From Yersinia nurmii (GTDB lineage Bacteria; Pseudomonadota; Gammaproteobacteria; Enterobacterales; Enterobacteriaceae), in NCBI RefSeq assembly GCF_001112925.1, contig NZ_CPYD01000005.1:62001-126000 (forward strand): a stretch of DNA of 64,000 nucleotides, given 5' to 3'. Of the stretch, positions 43,563 to 50,833 are shown piece by piece (within the stretch, counting starts at the first letter, position 1; each line of letters starts with the position of its first letter). Made by a program: the position numbers and the translations under genes. Below the pieces are notes generated by a model, which was not told where the DNA came from, did no database searches, and saw only the letters and a list, made by a program, of their open reading frames with translations.

Positions 43563-43588
43563 AAAAACCCCGGCTAACCGGGGTTTTT
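43563..43588. terminator. rpoD/mug bidirectional terminator
   Basis: 11-bp stem (AAAAACCCCGG and complement), loop CTAA, flanked by A runs on the left and T runs on the right; serves both convergent genes. Confidence 0.9.
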
Positions 43589-43604
43589 CTTTATCTATTC
43601 AGCA

Positions 43605-44117
43605 TCAACTTTCACCGGATTTTTCGATCAGCCGGAAATAAACCTGCCGATAGGCAGCGACTAGCTCGTCCAACGTCGCACGATTCAATCCGCTGGGATT
43701 AGGCAATACCCAAACCTCAGTATTACCGATCTTTAGCTCCTGACGCCCCCACTGCATTTTACGTACACCAAAAGCGCTGCTAAAGGCCTGCTTACCTAAA
43801 ACGGCCAGAACCTGAGGTTGGTATAGGGTTATTTTATCAATCAGCTCCTGCGCGCCCTGACGCAATTCTGCCGCAGATAACTCCGCTGCCGCTACCGTGG
43901 GGCGTTCTACCAGCGCGGTAATGCCACAGTCGGTATCCAGTAGCTCTAATTCATCCTCAGGAGCCAACTGGCGTTTAGTGAACCCAGCCAAATGGATGAC
44001 TTTCCAAAAGCGATTGCTCTTATTGGCAAAGTGAAAACCGCGATTGGCGCTGCTCAGCCCCGGATTAATACCGCAAAACACCACTTTCAACCGTGGTCGC
44101 AGAATATCTGTAATCAT
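43605..44117 (-). CDS. mug: G/U mismatch-specific DNA glycosylase Mug
   Basis: A 170-residue uracil-DNA glycosylase-superfamily enzyme that removes U or ethenocytosine opposite G. Motif A is [13 protein letters not shown] and the second conserved loop is [13 protein letters not shown]. The ATG at 44117 is five bases after GGAG; a GTG two codons upstream is rejected. It lies convergent to rpoD and divergent from the tRNA-Ile2 gene, the E. coli order. Confidence 0.95.
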   Translation of the reverse strand: MITDILRPRLKVVFCGINPGLSSANRGFHFANKSNRFWKVIHLAGFTKRQLAPEDELELLDTDCGITALVERPTVAAAELSAAELRQGAQELIDKITLYQPQVLAVLGKQAFSSAFGVRKMQWGRQELKIGNTEVWVLPNPSGLNRATLDELVAAYRQVYFRLIEKSGES

Positions 44118-44257
44118 AGGCACTCCAGAATGAATTCATATCCCATCACTCATTCTATCAACAAATACAACTATCTATATTTGCACATAAAACACGCACA
44201 TAGCTCGCTAACTGTAGACCTATGGCTAAAAACTACCGTATAATCGCCGCCACATAT

Positions 44258-44334
44258 GGCCCCTTAGCTCAGTTGGTTAGAGCACGCGACTCATAATCGC
44301 TTGGTCACTGGTTCAAGTCCAGTAGGGGCCACCA
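44258..44334 (+). tRNA. ileX: tRNA-Ile2 (anticodon CAU, lysidine-modified)
   Basis: 77-nt cloverleaf including an encoded CCA. Acceptor GGCCCCT pairs with AGGGGCC; D-arm GCTC/GAGC; anticodon loop CTCATAA with CAT at 44292-44294; T-arm ACTGG/CCAGT. A CAU anticodon in this body, close to E. coli ileX and in the same place next to mug, marks the minor isoleucine tRNA that TilS modifies to read AUA. The first anticodon-stem pair is C-U, not paired (G-U in E. coli ileX). The 3' half is the attachment site of the adjacent island, and the gene remains complete. Confidence 0.95.
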
Positions 44335-44368
44335 AATTTTAGCTGTTAAATCAGTACATTAAGCCACT
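44288..44368 (+). repeat. left attachment repeat (attL) of the ileX island
   Basis: 81 bp starting in the anticodon arm of ileX and running 34 bases past the CCA are repeated at 49205-49285 with one difference (T at 44294, C at 49211). The last 74 bp are identical. This is the direct-repeat signature of integration into a tRNA 3' end. Confidence 0.92.
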
Positions 44369-44390
44369 TTTAACGAGGTGGCTTTTTTGT
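44361..44390 (+). terminator. tRNA-Ile2 terminator (left copy)
   Basis: AAGCCAC/GTGGCTT 7-bp stem with a 10-nt loop followed by a run of T. The left arm belongs to the att repeat and the right arm to the island. The right att copy (49281-49303) completes the same arm with a different partner and also makes a terminator. Confidence 0.7.
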
Positions 44391-44503
44391 ATCTGGTAAT
44401 CAGTGTCGCAAAAGTGTCGCACCGTATCTTCACGTCTACGGCTTCAAAGCTAGGTAACCTATCAAAAACGTATGTTGTTTTTTGTAATTACTGTGGGGTA
44501 AAT

Positions 44504-44782
44504 ATGGATCGGAAAATTCCTCAACCACTAATTGCTACTGTGGCTGAACATATATCTTCACTAGAAACACACGCCAGCTTAGATAACTTATTTATGTATG
44601 CGGATTCGCCCGGTGAGGTGCCAGATGGATCTAAGCACGTCAAAGCACTTGCATGGATTAGAAGAATAAATAAAGAGTGTAAAGACCCACTATCTATCCT
44701 TGGAAAACTAATCGAAGGATATATGGAGTCTTCAAATCCAATTGCTACTCCGTCACCATATAGTGATTTTTTATCAGAAGAT
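44504..44782 (+). pseudogene. abortive-infection-like protein, N-terminal fragment cut by an IS
   Basis: 93 codons from an ATG at 44504 to the left end of an IS3 element at 44783. The segment IPQPLIATVAEHISSLETHASLDNLF, then GEVPDGSKHVKALAWIRRIN, resembles the N-terminal domain found in abortive-infection-family proteins of phage-defence genes (recognised from memory, not searched). In frame, the IS adds ten residues and a stop, giving a product near 104 residues. No continuation of the gene is found after the IS at 46018, so the C-terminal part was deleted. It may have been island cargo for phage defence. Confidence 0.45.
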
Positions 44783-44798
44783 TGTAGTGGCACAGTAA

Positions 44799-46009
<1,211 letters not shown>

Positions 46010-46017
46010 CCACTACA

Positions 46018-46353
46018 TTACGACCCACAGTTATTTTTATTAAAGAAATATTTAAATATACAGTTATTACATTTGTAATGATGCATTGTTAATGCTTAAG
46101 TTATATAAACATTAAAGGTAAGTGTGTTTTATTTATGTGTTATTAAAATTTCTTATTTATAGATATCATTTAGCAATACAGCCAAATAAATTTATAGTGT
46201 CAATAATTTTGACATAAAGTATAATACTATCGCTGGAATGAGCAGAGTCACTTATCCAAATTGATGGTCCAAGTCGTAATTTAAAATTAATATGACACAC
46301 CCATTTTTTACTTAACATCAGTAAGTATATTTTAGAATAAATAAGGAAATGCA
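46018..46353 (+). promoter_or_regulatory. AT-rich leader of the hcp cassette
   Basis: 336 bases without a coding frame that can be supported. A perfect TATAAT (46220-46225) lies 17 bases after GTGTCA (46197-46202, 4/6 of a -35), about 130 bases before the hcp start. A second TTGACA at 46210-46215 is too close to that -10 to pair with it. The region is so AT-rich that other promoters could be present by chance. Confidence 0.4.
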
Positions 46354-46833
46354 ATGTCAAGTTTAATTTATCTCTCTATAAAAGGAAAAGTACAAGGTCT
46401 GATCTCCGCAGGATGCAACACAAAGGAGTCAATAGGAAATAAATTTCAAGATGCACATAAAGATGAAATTCTCATATACAATTTTCAGCATATGATAACT
46501 AGGCAAGATAATACTAATCATCAACCTGTTATTATTGTAAAGCCAATAGATAAATCATCACCATTACTTGCTAAATGTATAACTAATAATGAAGAATTTG
46601 ATTGTGCATTTAGTTTTTATCGTACAAATGAATCTGGAGGTATTGAACTTTATTATAAAGTAAAACTTGGTCGTGCAACATTAGCAAGTTTAAAAACCGA
46701 TTTCCCTCACTCTCTGAATAATAACAATATGACCCCTCAAGAAATTTTATCCATTAAATATAAGGATATATCATGGGCGAATATTGCTTGTTCAACCGAG
46801 TCATATAGTATCTGGGATGAAAGGGTATATTAG
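46354..46833 (+). CDS. hcp: orphan Hcp-family type VI secretion protein
   Basis: A 159-residue protein with the Hcp1 fold signature: IYLSIKGKVQGLISAGCNTKESIGNKFQ at the start, HQPVIIVKPIDKSSPLL in the middle, FDCAFSFYRTNESGGIELYYKVKL, and SIWDERVY at the end. Hcp hexamers stack into the inner tube of the type VI secretion system and carry small effectors in their lumen. The ATG at 46354 has AAGGA six bases upstream. No T6SS structural gene (tssB, tssC, vgrG, clpV) lies in the window, so it must use an apparatus encoded elsewhere. The next gene starts on its stop codon. AT content is far above the core genes, a sign of transfer. Confidence 0.85.
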   Translation: MSSLIYLSIKGKVQGLISAGCNTKESIGNKFQDAHKDEILIYNFQHMITRQDNTNHQPVIIVKPIDKSSPLLAKCITNNEEFDCAFSFYRTNESGGIELYYKVKLGRATLASLKTDFPHSLNNNNMTPQEILSIKYKDISWANIACSTESYSIWDERVY

Positions 46834-47486
46834 TGGACAGTTCAAAAGATGTTGCTAAGGATATGGTTTCTGTTATCAGTGAGGAGGCTAGTGGCGGTGG
46901 GTGGTTAGTTGGGCTTACTCATGGCCTAGTCGACTTACCCGTCGATTTTTTCTATTTGGGGTATGATTTTTTAGATACGGAACATCGATATCAAAATGAT
47001 AATGATAAATATAGGTTTGCAGAATTAATTAAATCTGGATTGGCCAACAGAGAGTCTATAGAAAAAATATTAAGATTGGTTTTGGGACAATATTTTGATA
47101 AACTGGATAGTCATCAGAAGAAAAAAATACTCGAAACTAAAGTAGCTAAACTTGTTGGTGGGATGATAACTAAGAATATATTATTAGGTGATATTGGTGC
47201 GATTCTTGCCTCGAGATTGGCATTTAAGATGGCGAGCGGTTTCGTAATGACTTCTATTCTAGGTTTGGGGGCGATGGTTTCAAGAGCTATTTATACTTCA
47301 AGAGCGTTAATGGAGAAATCGCCTAAAATATATTGGGAATTACGAAAGGAAGGTAACCTTGATCTTTTGTATTTTTTGGTTGAAAATTCTACAGAACCAT
47401 TTGTTAGGGCTTTAGTTTTTTATGACTCAGATAAAGCGTTTTTTGATGATGTGTTTGAAGAATTTATCATAGCTCTGGAGAAGTGA
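46833..47486 (+). CDS. putative Hcp-associated membrane-active T6SS effector
   Basis: A 217-residue protein not recognised as a named family. It starts at GTG (46833) sharing one base with the hcp stop (TAGTG), with AAGGG upstream. The N-terminal ~60 residues are mixed with aromatic clusters (VDLPVDFFYLGYDFLD); residues ~61-100 are helical and charged; residues ~107-157 are glycine/alanine-rich and hydrophobic (KLVGGMITKNILLGDIGAIL, then ASGFVMTSILGLGAMVS), able to form two amphipathic or membrane helices; the tail is acidic (DDVFEEF). No catalytic motif is evident. Position right after an orphan hcp and before a small membrane protein suggests a secreted pore-forming toxin of the kind exemplified by Ssp6 of Serratia; homology was not tested. 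Confidence 0.55.
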   Translation: MDSSKDVAKDMVSVISEEASGGGWLVGLTHGLVDLPVDFFYLGYDFLDTEHRYQNDNDKYRFAELIKSGLANRESIEKILRLVLGQYFDKLDSHQKKKILETKVAKLVGGMITKNILLGDIGAILASRLAFKMASGFVMTSILGLGAMVSRAIYTSRALMEKSPKIYWELRKEGNLDLLYFLVENSTEPFVRALVFYDSDKAFFDDVFEEFIIALEK

Positions 47487-47746
47487 TGATTAACTTAATA
47501 CTTAAAATATTCCCTATGATTTTTCATGGTGTTGGGCAGGCATTTTTTGGCGGTGGAATTATAATGTTTGTTTATTTTATTTTCTTTTCAAACTCAGATA
47601 GCAAATTTATTTATGCGGGTATATCTGTAATCTGTCTTATTGCTTCATTTGGGATTTATTTTATTGGAGATAAAATCAGCGATAGATTATTCTGGAGAGA
47701 AAAAGATAAACTCTTAAAATATAATAAAAACCCATTTAACAAGTAA
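47486..47746 (+). CDS. small membrane protein, putative immunity protein of the effector
   Basis: An 86-residue protein with two predicted transmembrane helices (about residues 5-32, IFPMIFHGVGQAFFGG to the FIFF stretch, and about 41-58, FIYAGISVICLIASFGIYFI) and a basic C-terminus. The ATG at 47486 shares its A with the TGA of the effector gene (TGATG) and is five bases after GGAG. Immunity proteins to pore-forming T6SS effectors are typically small inner-membrane proteins encoded just downstream, which fits. Its stop codon abuts an IS relic (47745), so its C-terminus could have been altered by that event. Confidence 0.55.
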   Translation: MINLILKIFPMIFHGVGQAFFGGGIIMFVYFIFFSNSDSKFIYAGISVICLIASFGIYFIGDKISDRLFWREKDKLLKYNKNPFNK

Positions 47747-47897
47747 TGAATATTGGCCTTTCGACCTTATAGCGATGGCTACAGTAATATCGCGGGGAAA
47801 CCCCAACTGTCTGCGCTATAACACCTGAACGTCGTGGATATAGAAACTCGAAAAGCAGGTATGATAGTTGCTAAGCGACAATGACCTATTAAGAATA
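47745..47897 (+). pseudogene. decayed IS3 orfA fragment
   Basis: Sequence starting AATGAATATTGGCCTTTC aligns with positions 48174 onward of the better-preserved IS3 element (AATGAATATTGGCCTTTC, then CGACAATGACCT in both). Many substitutions and small indels remove the frame. It represents an older copy of the same IS type. Confidence 0.7.
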
Positions 47898-47910
47898 GGT
47901 TTCTGTAGAT

Positions 47911-48016
47911 TTAATCTGTCAACGCAACACTCTTTTCAATTATCTGTTTTGGTGTTTTGAATTTTAATGTTTTCCTCGGCCGATCATTGAGCTCATCTAC
48001 GATTTGATTGAACCCC
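47911..48016 (-). pseudogene. C-terminal relic of an IS30-family transposase
   Basis: Read on the minus strand from about 48016, the frame gives GFNQIVDELNDRPRKTLKFK, then TPKQIIEKSVALTD and a TAA at 47911-47913. The LNxRPRKTLxFxTP pattern is the usual C-terminal end of IS30-type transposases. Only ~35 codons remain; the upstream part is replaced by the left end of an IS3 element. Confidence 0.65.
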
Positions 48017-48081
48017 TGTAATGGTCTAATCATTCCGGACACTTTGTTAGAGATATAATGAGCAACACTAACGAGGTGAGA

Positions 48082-48390
48082 ATGCGAAAAAAATCATTTA
48101 CTCATGAGTTTAAACAAGAGTGCGTCAATCTGGTTCTTCAGCATAAGTACCCGGTGACCCAGGCTGTTGAAACAATGAATATTGGCCTTTCAACCTTTCA
48201 ACGCTGGCTACGGCAGTATCGCGGAGAGATCCGCGGAAACACACCGATAGCCAGTGCAATAACACCGGAACAACGGCGAATACAAGAACTTGAAAAGCAG
48301 GTACGGCAGTTGCAGAACGACAATGACCTGTTAAAAAAGGCTTCGGCCTTCTTCGCCATGGAAATGAACAACGACAAAAAGTCGCGGTGA
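48082..48390 (+). CDS. IS3-family OrfA
   Basis: 102 codons, MRKKSFTHEFKQECVNLVLQ with an HTH (PVTQAVETMNIGLSTFQRWL) and a leucine-zipper-like segment (RIQELEKQVRQLQNDNDLLKKAS). The ATG at 48082 follows GAGG at five bases; an upstream ATG at 48058 is less likely. It carries the A AAA AAG slippery site near its end and overlaps orfB. Without a full orfB it can only make the DNA-binding protein. Confidence 0.75.
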   Translation: MRKKSFTHEFKQECVNLVLQHKYPVTQAVETMNIGLSTFQRWLRQYRGEIRGNTPIASAITPEQRRIQELEKQVRQLQNDNDLLKKASAFFAMEMNNDKKSR

Positions 48391-48890
48391 AACTGAAGAA
48401 GGTCGGTGCAAATATCCAACAGGTATGCCGCTGTTTATCGCTCACGCGCAGCGTGTTTTATGTCCGTAGTCGTCGGCTAATGATCAAGCCCGATGTTCTG
48501 ATGTTGCACGCGGCGGCTAAGCATGTTCACGCTGAAATGGATGCCACATATGGCAGCCGGCGCATGTGCATCAAGTTACGGGAACAAGGTTTTAACGTGG
48601 GCAGATACCGCGTTCGGCAGATAATGAAAAACTTATTACTGGTAGCTAAACGGCCTAGCCGTCATCGCTATCCACGTGGTGGTAAATCCGCGGTCGTTGC
48701 CGCTAATCTATTGAATCAGCAGTATAATCCAGAGACATTGAATACCTGGTGGTCAGGTGACATTACCTATCTGCGTTCCGCTCAGGGCTGGTTATATCTG
48801 GTTATCGTGATGGACTTATGTTCAAGAAAAATAGTGAGTTGGGCCTTCTCAGACAAACCGGACAGCGACTTGACCGTCCGGGCCTTAAGG
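48387..48890 (+). pseudogene. truncated IS3-family OrfB
   Basis: Frame starts with GTG at 48387 overlapping the orfA stop. HTH_21 part (YGSRRMCIKLREQGFNVGRY) and the start of the catalytic core, with first Asp in WWSGDITYL and second-strand DLCSRKIVSWAF, are present. After LTVRALRLG the sequence changes to antisense of an integrase; the frame runs on to 49040 without meaning. The HSDQG and E motifs are absent, so it is inactive. Confidence 0.8.
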
Positions 48891-49007
48891 CTGGGCCTTA
48901 ACACCAAGCCTACCTGTGCCACGTTGAGCGCTGTTGCTCCACACGTAGTACGCCGTGCTTTTGCTCTTCAGTCCACGTATAGCAGTCTCGGTAAGATTAG
49001 CGGCCAT
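48890..49007 (-). pseudogene. N-terminal relic of the island's tyrosine integrase
   Basis: On the minus strand an ATG at 49007, with AAAGG eight bases upstream, opens a frame MAANLTETAIRGLKSKSTAY, then YVWSNSAQRGTGRLGVKAQP. This is the N-terminal (DUF4102-type) domain of P4-like phage/island integrases. About 39 codons survive before the junction with the truncated IS3. The catalytic R-H-R-Y domain is missing. It sits 200 bases inside the right attachment repeat, as expected for an island integrase. Confidence 0.8.
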
Positions 49008-49030
49008 AAATCTACCTTTATAAGGATGAG

Positions 49031-49078
49031 CGTTACCTGACCCGATGCCTATTTCTGGTCAGGTAACGGGTCAGGTAA
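49031..49078. repeat. inverted/direct repeats next to the integrase relic
   Basis: CGTTACCTGACC (49031-49042) is the exact inverse of GGTCAGGTAACG (49057-49068), with a 14-nt loop. GGTCAGGTAA is repeated directly at 49069-49078. They lie just upstream of the integrase start and may be integrase or excisionase binding sites or an int operator. Confidence 0.7.
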
Positions 49079-49204
49079 GGATAGTACAATGGGGAAATGA
49101 GAGAACCAATCAGAAACAAAAATAACTTCATAACTGATTGATTATAGACAATTAAAAACACAAACCGAGACAATAGCGAACAATTGAAAACATGCCAATT
49201 TTAT

Positions 49205-49285
49205 GACTCACAATCGCTTGGTCACTGGTTCAAGTCCAGTAGGGGCCACCAAATTTTAGCTGTTAAATCAGTACATTAAGCCACT
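49205..49285 (+). repeat. right attachment repeat (attR) of the ileX island
   Basis: Copy of 44288-44368 with one substitution (CAT of the anticodon becomes CAC). Only the 3' part of the tRNA is present, so no second tRNA is made. Confidence 0.92.
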
Positions 49286-49303
49286 CCTCGAGAGTGGATT
49301 TTT
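49281..49303 (+). terminator. terminator at the right island edge
   Basis: CCACTC/GAGTGG 6-bp stem, loop CTCGA, followed by ATTTTTGTTTTT. It is probably the original 3' terminator of ileX, displaced by the island. The 133 bases from here to 49436 hold no supported gene. Confidence 0.7.
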
Positions 49304-49436
49304 GTTTTTCAGAACCTTAATGCCCAAAGTGTCGCCCGCCACCAGACCTGCGGTTCGCGACGACAGTTTGGCGTTTTACCTATTAACCGGCAATCTCTGG
49401 TTTTCGCAATTTAGTCTTTCAGGCCTATCTCGCTCG

Positions 49437-49748
49437 TTACGAACTTTCCGCGCGGTAGCACTTCTCATACAGTTTGCCCTGGACGTAATACCAGAGTTCA
49501 TTATCCGAGATAACTTGTATTGCCTCCGGCTGCCCGCTCCCTAACACGTGGTAATAGATGCTGCCATCTTCTTGTTTGGCATAGAAAATTTCGTGTCCCG
49601 GACGCTGTAGCGATAACAGGTTGGCGTCCCTCTTCATCTCAAGGTGCTCAACCTTACTGTCAAACATCTGGTTTTCGCATACATAATCACTAGCCGATGC
49701 CTGGAAAATACATAACGACATTGCAGCCATACCCAACTTCCACAACAT
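49437..49748 (-). CDS. small exported protein of unknown function
   Basis: A 103-residue protein with a Sec signal peptide (KLGMAAMSLCIFQASA|SDY) and a mature part of about 85 residues with cysteines near both ends (DYVCEN and EKCYRAES) that could form a disulfide. The ATG at 49748 follows GGGAG at the right distance; a longer frame from 49841 lacks a site. No family recognised. It lies just outside the island, divergent from the DJ-1 gene. Confidence 0.65.
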   Translation of the reverse strand: MLWKLGMAAMSLCIFQASASDYVCENQMFDSKVEHLEMKRDANLLSLQRPGHEIFYAKQEDGSIYYHVLGSGQPEAIQVISDNELWYYVQGKLYEKCYRAESS

Positions 49749-49973
49749 TATATTTCTCCCTAACGCGGATAGACTTCCTGAGATAAAAGCTATCATAATG
49801 ATAAAAAAGAATAACCTAAACGAGAGCTTTAATATAAACACTCAAATTGAATAATACACTTTGCTTATATCTCATCAGCCAAACACCCTTAATTCAGAAT
49901 GTTTCCCATTTTTTGTCCTATATTTATACGTGATATTAATCTGGTAAATGGGACCCTGTGTTTGGGAGATAAT

Positions 49974-50657
49974 ATGAAAAAGAAAATCTTGGTTGTTGTC
50001 ACCAGCGTTGAGAAATACCCTACTCTTGAGCGCGCAACCGGCCTGTGGCTTGGTGAAGCAGTGCATTTTGTGAAAAAACTGCAAAATGCTGGCTATGAAA
50101 TTGACTATGTCAGCCCAAAAGGCGGCTACACGCCGATTGACCCTCACAGCCTGAGCATGGCAGATAAAACCGATTGGGAGTGGTATCAAAACAAGGACTT
50201 TATGAATAAGCTTGGCGCAACGCTGAAGCCAGAAGAAATTAAACCGGAAGATTATGACGTTATTTATTATGCTGGCGGTCACGGCGTCGTATGGGACTTC
50301 CCGGATAATAAACCGCTGCAAGAGATCAGCCGTAAAATATATGAAAATGGCGGCATAGTATCGTCAGTATGTCACGGTGCCGTTGGCCTGCTGAATATTA
50401 AACTCTCGGACGGTTCGCTGCTGATTAAAGATAAAACCGTCACCGGCTTCAGTAATGAAGAAGAAAAGCTGGCCGAGCTGGATAAATATGTCCCTTATTT
50501 GACCGAAACTGAAATGGTTAAACGCGGTGCTCAGTACAAGAAAGCAGACAAAGCATGGGACGCATTCGCCGTAGCTGATCGTCGGGTGATAACCGGTCAG
50601 AATCCAGCTTCTGGCGGCGCGGTTGCCGATGAAGTATTGAAAGCTCTCGGCAACTAA
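49974..50657 (+). CDS. DJ-1/PfpI-family protein
   Basis: A 227-residue class-I glutamine-amidotransferase-like protein of the HchA/Hsp31-like group. The nucleophile elbow is VSSVCHGAVGLL and the acidic residue is in GLWLGEAVHF; the third element is AGGHGVVWDFPD. Members act as glyoxalase III-type or protein/small-molecule hydrolases; substrate not assignable here. The ATG at 49974 follows GGGAGA. A strong terminator follows. Confidence 0.85.
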   Translation: MKKKILVVVTSVEKYPTLERATGLWLGEAVHFVKKLQNAGYEIDYVSPKGGYTPIDPHSLSMADKTDWEWYQNKDFMNKLGATLKPEEIKPEDYDVIYYAGGHGVVWDFPDNKPLQEISRKIYENGGIVSSVCHGAVGLLNIKLSDGSLLIKDKTVTGFSNEEEKLAELDKYVPYLTETEMVKRGAQYKKADKAWDAFAVADRRVITGQNPASGGAVADEVLKALGN

Positions 50658-50688
50658 GGTCAGATCGAGCGGCTTGATCCGCCGTGAT

Positions 50689-50717
50689 AATAAGCCACTC
50701 TCTGCGAGTGGCTTATT
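50689..50717 (+). terminator. terminator after the DJ-1 gene
   Basis: 12-bp perfect stem (AATAAGCCACTC and complement), loop TCTGC, tail AGTTTCT. Confidence 0.75.
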
Positions 50718-50783
50718 AGTTTCTATCCACTATCCCATGGCCTCAACATCATCAACTCTGGCTCATCCCAATGAAATTAAAAG

Positions 50784-50804
50784 CAAAAAACCCGCTTACG
50801 CGGG
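50784..50804 (-). terminator. terminator of the MORN-repeat gene
   Basis: 5-bp CCCGC/GCGGG stem with a TTAC loop, extended by A/T pairs; the minus strand continues into TTTTTTGC. It lies 30 bases after the gene at 50834. Confidence 0.75.
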
Positions 50805-50833
50805 CTTATGAATAATGACATCACTTTGGATAA

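Larger units (their letters stand above)
48017..48890 (+). mobile_element. truncated IS3-family element (second)
   Basis: Begins near TGTAATGG at 48017 (left end inferred from the family's 5'-TG and the junction with the IS30 relic). It contains a complete orfA and about the first 168 codons of orfB, then stops where the integrase relic begins (about 48890). The right end and the second and third catalytic residues are missing. Confidence 0.7.

Noticed and set aside
48891-49040. C-terminal end of the second IS OrfB frame
   Set aside because: Lacks the expected HSDQG and E motifs and is antisense to an integrase start; it is a fusion artefact.
49205-49258. second tRNA copy with CAC anticodon
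   Set aside because: Only the 3' half of the tRNA is present; no D-arm or 5' acceptor strand.
49302-49544. 80-codon plus-strand frame just after attR
   Set aside because: Overlaps the end of the exported-protein gene in the opposite direction and starts inside a terminator tail; no supporting site.
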